DNA of 11,135 bases from Candidatus Saccharibacteria bacterium UBA1944 (GCA_002336935.1 DDEW01000008.1:126665-137799), one strand, 5' to 3'; shown: positions 1 through 6,497, numbered from the stretch's first letter. Numbers and translations: made by a program. The notes: a model not told the origin generated them from the letters alone.

Positions 1-44
1 CCCCCCGCCAGTACCATCATCCCAATAGGGGTGTTTTTTATTTT
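1..44 (+). terminator. Possible weak terminator of an upstream gene
   Basis: A C-run at 1-6 and a short CCC-AATA-GGG hairpin (21-23 with 28-30) are followed by a T-rich stretch (34-39 and 41-44). This resembles the end of an intrinsic terminator for a gene left of the window. The visible stem is only 3-4 base pairs, so it may be chance, or part of a longer stem cut off by the window edge. No coding region is visible before 62. Confidence 0.25.
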
Positions 45-48
45 CAGG

Positions 49-54
49 TATACT
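49..54 (+). promoter_or_regulatory. -10 box (TATACT) of the exonuclease III gene, leaderless type
   Basis: TATACT lies 7 bases before the ATG at 62. Transcription normally starts about 6-7 bases after the -10 box, which would put +1 at or within one base of the start codon. There is no Shine-Dalgarno sequence in the 7-base gap. I see no good -35 box 16-18 bases upstream. Confidence 0.6.
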
Positions 55-61
55 GGGCTAT

Positions 62-859
62 ATGAAGCTTTACTCGTGGAACGTTAACGGCATTCGCGCC
101 GTGCTCAACAAAGGCAGTTTTATGGCGTTCATTGCCGAACACGACCCGGATATTTTGTGCTTGCAAGAAACGAAGGCCGAGCGAGGCCAGGTGGAACTCG
201 ATTTGCCACAGTACCATGAGCACTTCTTTAGCGCCGTCAAAAAAGGTTATAGCGGCACCGCCATCTTCAGCAAGCAGCCAGCGCTGCGCTACATTGATGG
301 TTTTCCGCAGGATATCATTGCTACCTACGGCGTGACGGGCGATACCTACGGGGACCCAAACGCCGAAGGGCGAATCATTGCCGCCGAATTTGACGATTAT
401 TGGGTAGTAACCTGCTACACACCCAATTCCAAGGGTGATCTTAGCCGGCTTTCGCTTCGTTATGATCAGTGGGATAGGGCATGCCTGGCCTACTTACAGC
501 TGCTCGAAACAACCAAACCAGTACTCTACTGCGGTGATATGAACGTTGCACACCAAGAAATTGACCTAGCCAACCCCAAACCCAACATTGGTAAGCATGG
601 GTTCACCAATGAAGAGAGGGAGCGATTTGGTGATTATTTGGCCGCTGGTTTTGTAGACACCTACCGGGCCGCTAACCCAGACAAAACTGACGCCTACACG
701 TGGTGGACCCACTGGGCCAATGCTCGAGCACGCAATGTTGGGTGGCGGATTGACTATTGGCTAGCAAGCCGTGCTATTGCGCCAAAAGTGAAAAACCCCC
801 AGATCCATGCTGATGTTATGGGCAGCGACCATTGCCCTGTAAGTATTGAGATTCATTAA
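62..859 (+). CDS. xth: Exodeoxyribonuclease III (AP endonuclease)
   Basis: This is a DNA repair enzyme of the Xth/APE1 family. It cleaves the backbone 5' to abasic sites and trims 3' blocked ends in base excision repair, in the cytoplasm. At 265 residues it has the usual family length (about 255-270) and all signature motifs: N-terminal WNVNGIRA with metal-site Asn7, LQETKA with Glu36, CYTPNS with Tyr119, CGDMNVAH with Asp159 and Asn161, GWRIDYWLAS with Asp231, and GSDHCPV with the catalytic Asp256-His257 pair. The start is fixed because the first beta strand (MKLYSWNVNG) begins right at the ATG, and a -10 box ends 7 bases upstream. It is followed by a 78-base gap with its own promoter for the next gene, so it is probably a single transcription unit. 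The gene is intact and ends in TAA. Confidence 0.95.
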   Translation: MKLYSWNVNGIRAVLNKGSFMAFIAEHDPDILCLQETKAERGQVELDLPQYHEHFFSAVKKGYSGTAIFSKQPALRYIDGFPQDIIATYGVTGDTYGDPNAEGRIIAAEFDDYWVVTCYTPNSKGDLSRLSLRYDQWDRACLAYLQLLETTKPVLYCGDMNVAHQEIDLANPKPNIGKHGFTNEERERFGDYLAAGFVDTYRAANPDKTDAYTWWTHWANARARNVGWRIDYWLASRAIAPKVKNPQIHADVMGSDHCPVSIEIH

Positions 860-899
860 GCGATACCAGCTGTACTCTTTAACAAAACGAGCCTTTTTA

Positions 900-928
900 T
901 TGACAAATAGCAGTTAAAAACGTATACT
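900..928 (+). promoter_or_regulatory. Consensus promoter for the HAD phosphatase gene, leaderless
   Basis: TTGACA (900-905) and TATACT (923-928) are separated by exactly 17 bases, a near-perfect housekeeping sigma promoter. The -10 box ends 9 bases before the ATG at 938, so the predicted leader is about 2-3 bases and holds no ribosome binding site. This is the strongest promoter in the window by inspection. Confidence 0.85.
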
Positions 929-937
929 TACTCTTCC

Positions 938-1675
938 ATGGCTCACAAACAGAAATTTGCAGCATTCGACATTGACGGAACGCTCTTCCGAAGCGGGCTT
1001 TACCGTGAGGTAGCCTATGAACTGATGAAAATGGGCGCTGTACCGCCCCAAATCCTTGAGCAAACTACTGTCAAAAACCGTGAATGGCGCCACCGTACTC
1101 ACGGCAATGCGTTTGAAGAATTTGAGATGCTGATTGTCGACGAGTTTGACCGTATTTTACCGAACCTTCGTATTGATGATTACGAAGAAGCCGCCCAAAT
1201 GGTGCTCGAAAAGCGTGCAGACAACGTATATGTATATACCCGGAAACTTATCCGTCACCTCAAAGAGCAAGGTTACTTTTTAATTGCCATCAGCGGCTCG
1301 CAGGTTGAATTAGTAGAGCCCTTTGCGAACAAATATGGCTTTGATGCGTGGGTAGGGCAGCAGTGGGAGCGTGGCGATGAGTACTTTACGGGTAATATCA
1401 TCAAAACGCATACTGGCAAAGATAAAATTTTGGCCGACTTAGTAGAACGCTACAACTTAACCTACAAAGATAGCTACGCAGTAGGGGATAGTAATGGTGA
1501 CGTTGGCATGCTGAGCGTGGTTGATCATCCCATTGCTTTTAACCCTACATTTGAACTGTACGAACATGCCGTTGCCAATGGTTGGCAAATGACTATTGAA
1601 CGGAAAAATGTTATATATACGTTACAGAATGGTAAACACGGATCATACCTACTGGCATCAGCAGAGCGCCAATAA
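938..1675 (+). CDS. HAD-superfamily (subfamily IB, SerB-like) phosphatase
   Basis: A 245-residue haloacid-dehalogenase-type hydrolase, predicted to be a soluble cytoplasmic phosphomonoesterase. All four motifs are visible. Motif I is FDIDGTL, with the nucleophile Asp11 and acid/base Asp13. Motif II is AISGS with Ser119. Motif III has Lys161 in TGKDKIL. Motif IV is GDSNGDVGML with Asp184 and Asp188. The helical insert between motifs I and II (about residues 20-95) is the C1-type cap of subfamily IB, the group with phosphoserine phosphatase. The Asn-Gly-Asp version of motif IV and the TGNIIKTHTGKDK segment fit that group, but the substrate cannot be told from sequence. The last 47 bases overlap the start of the next gene in another frame, so the two are probably co-transcribed. 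It ends in TAA. Confidence 0.88.
   Translation: MAHKQKFAAFDIDGTLFRSGLYREVAYELMKMGAVPPQILEQTTVKNREWRHRTHGNAFEEFEMLIVDEFDRILPNLRIDDYEEAAQMVLEKRADNVYVYTRKLIRHLKEQGYFLIAISGSQVELVEPFANKYGFDAWVGQQWERGDEYFTGNIIKTHTGKDKILADLVERYNLTYKDSYAVGDSNGDVGMLSVVDHPIAFNPTFELYEHAVANGWQMTIERKNVIYTLQNGKHGSYLLASAERQ
1616..1621 (+). promoter_or_regulatory. Possible internal -10 box (TATACG) for the 1629 gene
   Basis: TATACG, part of a longer TATATATAC run inside the HAD gene, ends 7 bases before the preferred ATG at 1629. The spacing matches the other leaderless promoters here, but there is no good -35 box and the site lies in coding sequence, so it may be chance. Confidence 0.3.
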
Positions 1676-2441
1676 CCCATTGTTCCCAGATATTGAGTGG
1701 AACAAGCCCGAGCAACGCAGCAAACGGGGTAAGCTTGGTATTGTTGGGGGCAACAAGCTTGGCTTCACTGCACCGGCCGAAAGTTACGATACCGCCCTTG
1801 CCGCCGGAGCTGGCGAGGTACGCGTACTGCTGCCCGACGTTCTGCGCAAAAGCATTCCCACGTCGATGACCGATGTCGTTTTTGGTGCCAGCAACCCAAG
1901 TGGCAGCCTGGGGCGTGATGCGCTCGACGAGCTACGTGCACTTGGCGGTTGGGCAACGGGCCTCCTTTGGTGTGGCGACGCTGGGCGCAACAGTGAGACT
2001 GCCATTGTATACAGTGACATGCTGCGTGATTATCCTGGCACACTCGTACTTACTCGCGATGCCATTGACCTTGTCAAAAACGATACCGAAGCGCTCGTTA
2101 ATCGACCCAACACGGTATTGGTACTCAGTTTTGCGCAGCTGCAAAAAATCTTTCAGAGTGTGTATTACCCCAAAATATTGACCTTTAGCATGCAGTTGAT
2201 GCAGCTTGTTGAAGCAGTTCACAAATTCACGCTTACATACCCCGTTACTATTGCCGTGTTGCACCGTGACACGTTTGTTATCGCACACAATGGCGAAGTT
2301 GTAACCATGCCATGGGATAACCCTATGGCTATTTGGCGCGGGCAAACTGCCGCACGAGCCGCCGCATATTTGCTATGGACGCCCGACCATCCGCTCGAGG
2401 CCATTGCGGCTAGTCTTGTGCCACCCAAGCAAAAAGAATAG
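1629..2441 (+). CDS. Divergent NAD(P)H-hydrate dehydratase/ribokinase-fold protein
   Basis: A 270-residue protein resembling the YjeF C-terminal (ADP/ATP-dependent NAD(P)HX dehydratase) branch of the ribokinase fold. The family repairs hydrated NAD(P)H. Supporting signs are the first strand and glycine turn (GKLGIVGGN, about residues 34-42), an Ala-rich helix ending in AGAGEVRVLLPD (60-70), a GDAGRNSE loop (116-123) where the family has GPGLG, and a VLTRDAIDLV strand (140-149) like the family's LDADAL. At the usual GGSGD site I read IWRGQT (235-240), without the catalytic Asp, so activity is doubtful. An open frame extends upstream to a TTG at 1596. ATG 1629 is preferred because the WHQQSANNPLFPDIEW stretch looks like real protein and a TATACG box sits 7 bases upstream. 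It overlaps the HAD gene by 47 bases and ends in TAG inside a hairpin. Confidence 0.72.
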   Translation: MVNTDHTYWHQQSANNPLFPDIEWNKPEQRSKRGKLGIVGGNKLGFTAPAESYDTALAAGAGEVRVLLPDVLRKSIPTSMTDVVFGASNPSGSLGRDALDELRALGGWATGLLWCGDAGRNSETAIVYSDMLRDYPGTLVLTRDAIDLVKNDTEALVNRPNTVLVLSFAQLQKIFQSVYYPKILTFSMQLMQLVEAVHKFTLTYPVTIAVLHRDTFVIAHNGEVVTMPWDNPMAIWRGQTAARAAAYLLWTPDHPLEAIAASLVPPKQKE

Positions 2442-2463
2442 CCCTTCTCCTAAAAGAAAGGCT
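2440..2463 (-). terminator. Hairpin between convergent gene end and tRNA-Leu, likely terminator
   Basis: AGCC (2440-2443) pairs with GGCT (2460-2463). After one C-A mismatch, TTCT (2445-2448) pairs with AGAA (2455-2458), leaving a 6-base loop. Read on the minus strand, downstream of tRNA-Leu, the stem is followed by ATTCTTTTTG, a usable T-run, so it best fits a terminator for the tRNA. On the plus strand it is followed by the weaker GTATTTGT and may also help end the 1629-2441 transcript. Confidence 0.5.
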
Positions 2464-2478
2464 GTATTTGTGACTCTA

Positions 2479-2565
2479 TGGTACCGCGGACCGGACTTGA
2501 ACCGGTACGAGCTATTGCTCACAAGATTTTGAGTCTGGCGTGTCTACCAATTCCACCACCGCGGC
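2479..2565 (-). tRNA. tRNA-Leu (anticodon CAA)
   Basis: On the minus strand an 87-base class II tRNA can be folded. It has a 7-bp acceptor stem starting GCCGCGG, D-arm GTGGAATTGGTAGACAC, anticodon loop CTCAAAA with CAA at 2531-2529 (reads UUG), a 4-bp variable arm (GAGC-AATA-GCTC), and T-arm ACCGG-TTCAAGT-CCGGT. The discriminator is A and the 3' CCA is encoded. The long variable arm, A73 and D-arm are leucine tRNA hallmarks. Two oddities: position 1-72 is a G-U wobble instead of G-C, and the second pair of the anticodon stem is a C-U mismatch (genome 2537 with 2523). The gene runs divergently from the sortase gene. No clear promoter was found immediately upstream. Confidence 0.93.
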
Positions 2566-2607
2566 ATAACCGTATGCGCTTTTGTATGTTTTGCTCACCG
2601 ATTATTG

Positions 2608-2629
2608 TATACTAAAAAACAGATAGAAT
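2608..2629 (+). promoter_or_regulatory. Two candidate -10 boxes for the sortase gene
   Basis: TAGAAT (2624-2629) ends 7 bases before the ATG at 2637, the same leaderless geometry as elsewhere in the window. TATACT (2608-2613) ends 23 bases before it and would give a leader of about 17 bases. Neither has a good -35 box, and no Shine-Dalgarno sequence precedes the ATG, which favours the nearer box. The GTATAC at 2607-2612 is palindromic, so it could also act as a -10 (TATACA) towards tRNA-Leu. Confidence 0.5.
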
Positions 2630-2636
2630 CTAGTAT

Positions 2637-3887
2637 ATGCGCCCAGAAGACAACCGACCAACAACGCCTATAGTGGTACCGCAGCGTCAGTCGACGTCGC
2701 TTTCGAGTATTCGCACCACGGGTTCAGACCAAGCTGCCGAACTTGTGCGCGGGCAGATAGATGCCATTTACCAAAATGACCCTACCCATTCAGCGCCCGT
2801 TGAGCAGCCGAAAAACGGCCCTATTGAATACAAACCCAAAGTGTCTGAATCTCCAGAAAACCTTCAATATTCCAACCAGTCTGCTCAGCCAACCAGCCCT
2901 TACGACCGTACACATAACGAAGAACAGCATGAAATCCAAACAAGCGCTTGGCAGCGCTACCACACCGCCTGGCAAAGCTACTACCAGCAGTACTATGAAC
3001 GCTACTACGTAGGTCAAGTGCACGAAGCCAAAAAATCACTCGAGGCGCAAGCCGCATCCCAAATAGACGTCAATCGTGACGATGAACCAATCTCGACCGA
3101 TGAAGCCATGTACGACCTGCGCAGTAAACTGCGAAGTCAAATCAACGAACGCGCAACCAAGGTCCGCAAGAGTCGCCACTTTATTCCAACGATAGCGGCA
3201 ATCTTCGTGATGCTCGTGTTCCTTTTTTTGCAATACAACCGCGTGATGTTCGCAGCCGTTGAGGCCTATGTGACCCCTGGCAATATGGACCCATCAACAA
3301 TTATTGTCGACCCGAGCAGCCAAATTGCTGTTGGTCCAGAGCCTCGATTAATTGTGCCAAAAATCAACGTTGATGTACCAATCGTATGGGACGCCGTCGC
3401 AAGTAACCAAGACTCTTTGAATGAAGCCATGAACCACGGCGTTGCTTGGTTTAATATTAAGGGTGCGAGCGCCAAACCGGGCGAGGTAGGGAATTTTGTG
3501 GTTTCGGGCCACAGTAGCAATGACTGGCTTGACAACGGCAACTACAAGTTTATTTTTGCTCGTTTAGAGCAGGTGAAAGAGGGCGACGTTGTCTATGTCA
3601 ATTACAATAGCGTCCGTTACACCTACAACGTGGTCCGCCTGCAGGTAGTCAAACCAAACAACGTTACAGCACTTACAACACCAACTAACAAGCCGCTCAT
3701 TACCCTCATAACCTGCGTGCCGCTTGGTACTGCAGACAACCGTCTGCTCGTTTGGGCAGAGCAGGTGAGCCCAGATCCCGCTACAGCTGCAACGCAAGCT
3801 CCCTCATCTGCATCATCATCAACACCAGCTCAAATGCCGAGTAATTCACCAACCTTCTTGCAGCGCATTTTTGGCGGTGGTAACTAA
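2637..3887 (+). CDS. Membrane-anchored sortase with long tyrosine-rich cytoplasmic arm
   Basis: Sortases are cysteine transpeptidases that cut sorting signals of surface proteins and attach or link them outside the membrane. The catalytic domain spans about residues 235-376 of 416. It opens with RLIVPKINVDVPI, has catalytic His292 in GNFVVSGHSS, Cys360 in TLITC, and Arg369 in NRLLVW. The TLxTCxPxGTxxxRL pattern is closest to class C/D/E/F-type sortases; I cannot assign the class. One membrane segment lies at about 181-200, after the basic RATKVRKSRH, which puts the catalytic domain outside and about 180 residues inside. That arm is low-complexity, polar, and carries a Tyr/Gln-rich stretch (about 104-127). 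The C-terminus (from about 378) is Ser/Thr/Ala/Pro-rich. No obvious LPXTG substrate is encoded in this window. The stop codon interlocks with that of the convergent PEGA gene. Confidence 0.88.
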   Translation: MRPEDNRPTTPIVVPQRQSTSLSSIRTTGSDQAAELVRGQIDAIYQNDPTHSAPVEQPKNGPIEYKPKVSESPENLQYSNQSAQPTSPYDRTHNEEQHEIQTSAWQRYHTAWQSYYQQYYERYYVGQVHEAKKSLEAQAASQIDVNRDDEPISTDEAMYDLRSKLRSQINERATKVRKSRHFIPTIAAIFVMLVFLFLQYNRVMFAAVEAYVTPGNMDPSTIIVDPSSQIAVGPEPRLIVPKINVDVPIVWDAVASNQDSLNEAMNHGVAWFNIKGASAKPGEVGNFVVSGHSSNDWLDNGNYKFIFARLEQVKEGDVVYVNYNSVRYTYNVVRLQVVKPNNVTALTTPTNKPLITLITCVPLGTADNRLLVWAEQVSPDPATAATQAPSSASSSTPAQMPSNSPTFLQRIFGGGN

Positions 3888-5344
3888 TCCGTTGTCATTT
3901 GTGTTCGCACCAACACCGTGCCCGATGCCGATTGCGTAAAATGGTAAAAGTATTTGGCGTTTTCCGACATAGTTGCCGCTTGGGGAGCAGCATTTAACCC
4001 CACAGCCTGGCGGTTAGTGCCATCAAAATCATGATATGCCGCCACACCACTAGCCGTTACTGCCCAATGGTAATTATCTATCCAATTAATGGCCGTGCCC
4101 GTATCGCCAGCCACAATGCTGCGGCCAAGTAGGCGACGCTCGAGGTCATAGCTTGTTACATCGGCACCGCACCGCGAAACGACGAATCTATTATGCTCGG
4201 GCGAAAAGCCACTAGTCGTCACTGACGATGGGCATTGGTATTTTGCTACTTGCGTCAAATTGAGCGCGCTCGTTGCGTCGCTTGAAGGAATATCGCCCGT
4301 CAGAATTTCGATTGTTTTATCATGCACGATGCTCATGTATTCATCACCATAGTATTTGCCAATGCGCAGTTCAAACGGTGCTACACCATCACTAGTATAC
4401 GTGCGTACCACGCGGGGCTTTGCCGCACCGCTCGTTAAATACCCTACTGATCGTCGACCGTCCGGCCCCAGCATGGTGGTATAAGCGACAGTTGCTCGAT
4501 CGGGCTGTGCAAATGAAGCGATATCTGTGAAGAGGGGACCGGTAAGCGTGGCGGAGGAAAGCTCAGCACGGCGAAGTTCATGGGCGGCAGTAAGAATATA
4601 GACCGTGTTGCTGCTCGCAAGTGAGTACTCAACCGACGCAATATCGACGCCAAGGCTACGGCTTAGGTTGCGCGGTGCCTCGTTGCCGCGTAAATCAACT
4701 GATAGGTACTCTGTTTTACCTTCGCTGTAGCTATGTTTTATGAGCATAAACCTGCCGTCACGATCCCATCCCACAAGCGAAAACGTATGGTTTGCAGTAG
4801 ATTCACTATAAACATCCGTAGGAATACTCACCTGTGACTGCTCTGGCAGTGTACTATTGAGGGCAATGACGGTGATAGTTGGCGTTTGCGATTCGACAAG
4901 TACGGCCATATATTTGCTATCAGGCGACACCATACTGCTCGCCACTGACAGGTAGGTAGCAGCCTTCACAATCTTAGGTTGCGTCGGCATGAGTAGCGCA
5001 TAGTTAAGCCAAGTGACGCTACCCGATGCAACGCCGACCGTCTTTTTCCATGTCGAGTAGCCATCTTTACTAATAGAAATTGTGTGCTCGCCTGCCTGAA
5101 CGGTTATTTTACTCGCTGTTTTGTTAGCAAGAACAATATCGTCCATCGTCACCGTAGCCCCAGCCGGGCGTGAGTCAAACTGCAGCAAGCCACCTTGCTC
5201 CACGCGGCCGTCGTAGCGATTAAACCGGTACCCCTGCATAATAAGTACAAGGACTGCCACAATTGACATGACTGCAAGCGCCATCAGTGTGTAAATGAAA
5301 GCGAGCTGAGCACGTTTTTTACGCTTATTTGGTGCGTGATACAT
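3884..5344 (-). CDS. PEGA-domain membrane protein with beta-propeller-like tail
   Basis: A 486-residue predicted surface protein. A basic N-terminus (PNKRKKR) is followed by a membrane segment at about 12-36. A PEGA domain lies at about 52-118: FDSRPAGATVTMDD, then AGEHTISISKDGYSTWKK, ending in a WLNYALL strand. PEGA domains are small beta folds common in bacterial envelope proteins and are thought to bind surface or S-layer components. The rest (about 130-486) is built of repeated strand units such as SPDSKYMAVL, GWDRDGRFMLI and FSPEHNRFVVSRC, suggesting a WD40/TolB-like propeller outside the cell. An open frame extends upstream to a GTG at 5386. ATG 5344 is chosen because a TATAAT box at 5360-5355 would lie inside the longer version. 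The function is not known; a scaffold or envelope-binding role is inference. It ends in TAG, sharing bases with the sortase stop. Confidence 0.82.
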   Translation of the reverse strand: MYHAPNKRKKRAQLAFIYTLMALAVMSIVAVLVLIMQGYRFNRYDGRVEQGGLLQFDSRPAGATVTMDDIVLANKTASKITVQAGEHTISISKDGYSTWKKTVGVASGSVTWLNYALLMPTQPKIVKAATYLSVASSMVSPDSKYMAVLVESQTPTITVIALNSTLPEQSQVSIPTDVYSESTANHTFSLVGWDRDGRFMLIKHSYSEGKTEYLSVDLRGNEAPRNLSRSLGVDIASVEYSLASSNTVYILTAAHELRRAELSSATLTGPLFTDIASFAQPDRATVAYTTMLGPDGRRSVGYLTSGAAKPRVVRTYTSDGVAPFELRIGKYYGDEYMSIVHDKTIEILTGDIPSSDATSALNLTQVAKYQCPSSVTTSGFSPEHNRFVVSRCGADVTSYDLERRLLGRSIVAGDTGTAINWIDNYHWAVTASGVAAYHDFDGTNRQAVGLNAAPQAATMSENAKYFYHFTQSASGTVLVRTQMTTD

Positions 5345-5354
5345 AGTAAGTACT

Positions 5355-5360
5355 ATTATA
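5355..5360 (-). promoter_or_regulatory. -10 box (TATAAT) of the PEGA gene
   Basis: On the minus strand a perfect TATAAT ends 10 bases before the ATG at 5344, predicting a leader of about 3-4 bases. A partial -35 match, TTCACT (5382-5377), sits 16 bases upstream. No Shine-Dalgarno sequence fits in the gap. Confidence 0.7.
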
Positions 5361-5390
5361 GCCGATAGGTTACAAAAGTGAATCACCAGC

Positions 5391-5419
5391 TTGCAATTCG
5401 CTCAGCGCTCGGCTACTAT
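5391..5419 (+). promoter_or_regulatory. Candidate promoter of the 5473 membrane-protein gene
   Basis: TTGCAA (5391-5396) and TACTAT (5414-5419) are separated by 17 bases; each matches consensus at 4 of 6 positions. A start near 5426 would give a leader of about 47 bases, unlike the leaderless genes nearby. The site is back to back with the PEGA promoter in a 128-base divergent intergenic region. Confidence 0.4.
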
Positions 5420-5451
5420 ATAAGTAAGCACGAGCAGGGTAGTGCTCTTCT

Positions 5452-5468
5452 AGAGGGGAAACCAAGGG
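5452..5468 (+). promoter_or_regulatory. Purine-rich ribosome binding region before the 5473 gene
   Basis: AGAGGGG (5452-5458) and AAGGG (5464-5468) precede the ATG at 5473 by 14 and 4 bases. Neither spacing is ideal, but two G-rich blocks in a leader support initiation with a 5' UTR here. Confidence 0.4.
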
Positions 5469-5472
5469 TAGT

Positions 5473-6453
5473 ATGAGCGAACAAACAGTCACAGTCAATG
5501 GTACCGTTTACGACAAACGCACCGGCATGCCCGTACGGGTTGAGCGGGCTGTTCACAATACCACTCGCCGTAATGCCCAGAGCATTCACCAGCAACAGCA
5601 GCATTCTCGCACGCTTAATCGCAAATATGTCAAGCGCGAAACATCAGCTCAAGTAGCTGCAGCCCCAACCGTTGTTGCAACCGAAAAGCCGAAGGTTATG
5701 CCGCGCAAGGTTGCACCAACTGCACCCAAGCAAGTCGGTCGCAGTGAATCTATATCTCGCTTTGCCAAGCAGTACAATACAAAACACAAGCCAGTAAACC
5801 GTGGTATCATTACCGATTTTGGCCCCGCACCACACGCAATCCAACGCAATGCCCATGCCAAAATGGCTGCCAAACTTCCCATTCAAACTGCCATTAAGCC
5901 GTCACAAATCATCAAAAACGAGGCGATCGAAAAAGCAATGGCCGCACTACCCGACAAGCGCTCCACCAAACAAGTTCGCCAACACAAGCAGCGCAAAGCA
6001 ACGCGCAGCCTTAGCCTGGCAAGTGCAGCACTGGCGATTATATTGCTTGGTGGCTACTTCACTTACCTGAACATGCCCCAGCTTTCTACCCGTGTTGCCG
6101 CCGCGCAGGCAGGTATCAATGCAACCTACCCAAACTACCAGCCAATGGGTTATAGCTTAAGCGGCCCGGTGGCGTACGATCAAGGAAGCGTCAGTATGAA
6201 GTTCGCTGCCAATGCAGCACCCCAAAGTTACACCCTAAGCCAGGCTCGTTCTGGCTGGGATTCATCTGCCGTACTCGATAACTACGTCATCCCAGCAGCA
6301 GGGGATAGCTACAACACAACAACCATCAATGGCCTTACCATTTACACCTATGGCAACAATGCCGCCTGGGTGAATGGTGGTATTCTCTACAGCATATCGG
6401 GCAATGCCATGCTCTCAAATGAGCAAGTTGAACGAATTGCCACCAGCCTGTAG
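5473..6453 (+). CDS. Single-pass membrane protein with basic cytoplasmic arm, unknown function
   Basis: A 326-residue protein I do not recognise as a named gene. The N-terminal 178 residues are strongly basic and low in hydrophobics, with a Gln run near 39-43, Ala/Pro/Lys-rich segments (61-87) and a basic cluster just before the membrane (KRSTKQVRQHKQRKATR). One membrane segment follows at about 179-199, so the arm should be cytoplasmic and the last 125 residues outside. The outer domain contains YPNYQPMGYSLSGPVAYDQG and ends with AAWVNGGILYSISG and LSNEQVERIATSL. This order (a YxPxGY-like start, a W-containing strand, then a helix after 'LS.EQ...IA.SL') resembles DUF4367 and anti-sigma-factor C-terminal domains. 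That is only an impression from pattern. It lies between the PEGA gene (divergent) and gltX (same strand, 44 bases downstream). It ends in TAG. Confidence 0.8.
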   Translation: MSEQTVTVNGTVYDKRTGMPVRVERAVHNTTRRNAQSIHQQQQHSRTLNRKYVKRETSAQVAAAPTVVATEKPKVMPRKVAPTAPKQVGRSESISRFAKQYNTKHKPVNRGIITDFGPAPHAIQRNAHAKMAAKLPIQTAIKPSQIIKNEAIEKAMAALPDKRSTKQVRQHKQRKATRSLSLASAALAIILLGGYFTYLNMPQLSTRVAAAQAGINATYPNYQPMGYSLSGPVAYDQGSVSMKFAANAAPQSYTLSQARSGWDSSAVLDNYVIPAAGDSYNTTTINGLTIYTYGNNAAWVNGGILYSISGNAMLSNEQVERIATSL

Positions 6454-6485
6454 CAACAGGGGTAGGAATAGTGTGGTTCTTGGGG

Positions 6486-6491
6486 TATAAT
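6486..6491 (+). promoter_or_regulatory. -10 box (TATAAT) of gltX, leaderless
   Basis: A perfect TATAAT ends 6 bases before the ATG at 6498, so +1 should be the A of the start codon or very close to it. No clear -35 box is seen 16-18 bases upstream, and no Shine-Dalgarno sequence fits in the gap. Confidence 0.75.
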
Positions 6492-6497
6492 ACACCT

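Noticed and set aside
860..899. Possible terminator after exonuclease III
   Set aside because: There is a T-rich patch (893-900), but I could not find a convincing stem before it.
1596..1628. TTG at 1596 as start of the dehydratase-like gene
   Set aside because: It would extend the overlap with the HAD gene to 80 bases and adds residues that look like HAD-frame by-product. ATG 1629 has a better codon and a nearby -10-like box.
1932..2345. 137-codon minus-strand frame opposite the dehydratase-like gene
   Set aside because: No motif, promoter or ribosome binding site supports it, and it lies wholly inside a better-supported gene.
2607..2612. Palindromic GTATAC as a shared bidirectional promoter core for tRNA-Leu and sortase
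   Set aside because: It is possible, but no -35 box suits the minus-strand direction, and the resulting tRNA leader would be about 35 bases. It is kept only as a remark under the sortase promoter.
5872..5901. LPIQT in the 5473 protein as a possible sortase signal
   Set aside because: It lies in the predicted cytoplasmic arm, lacks a following hydrophobic segment and basic tail at the C-terminus, and does not match LPXTG well.
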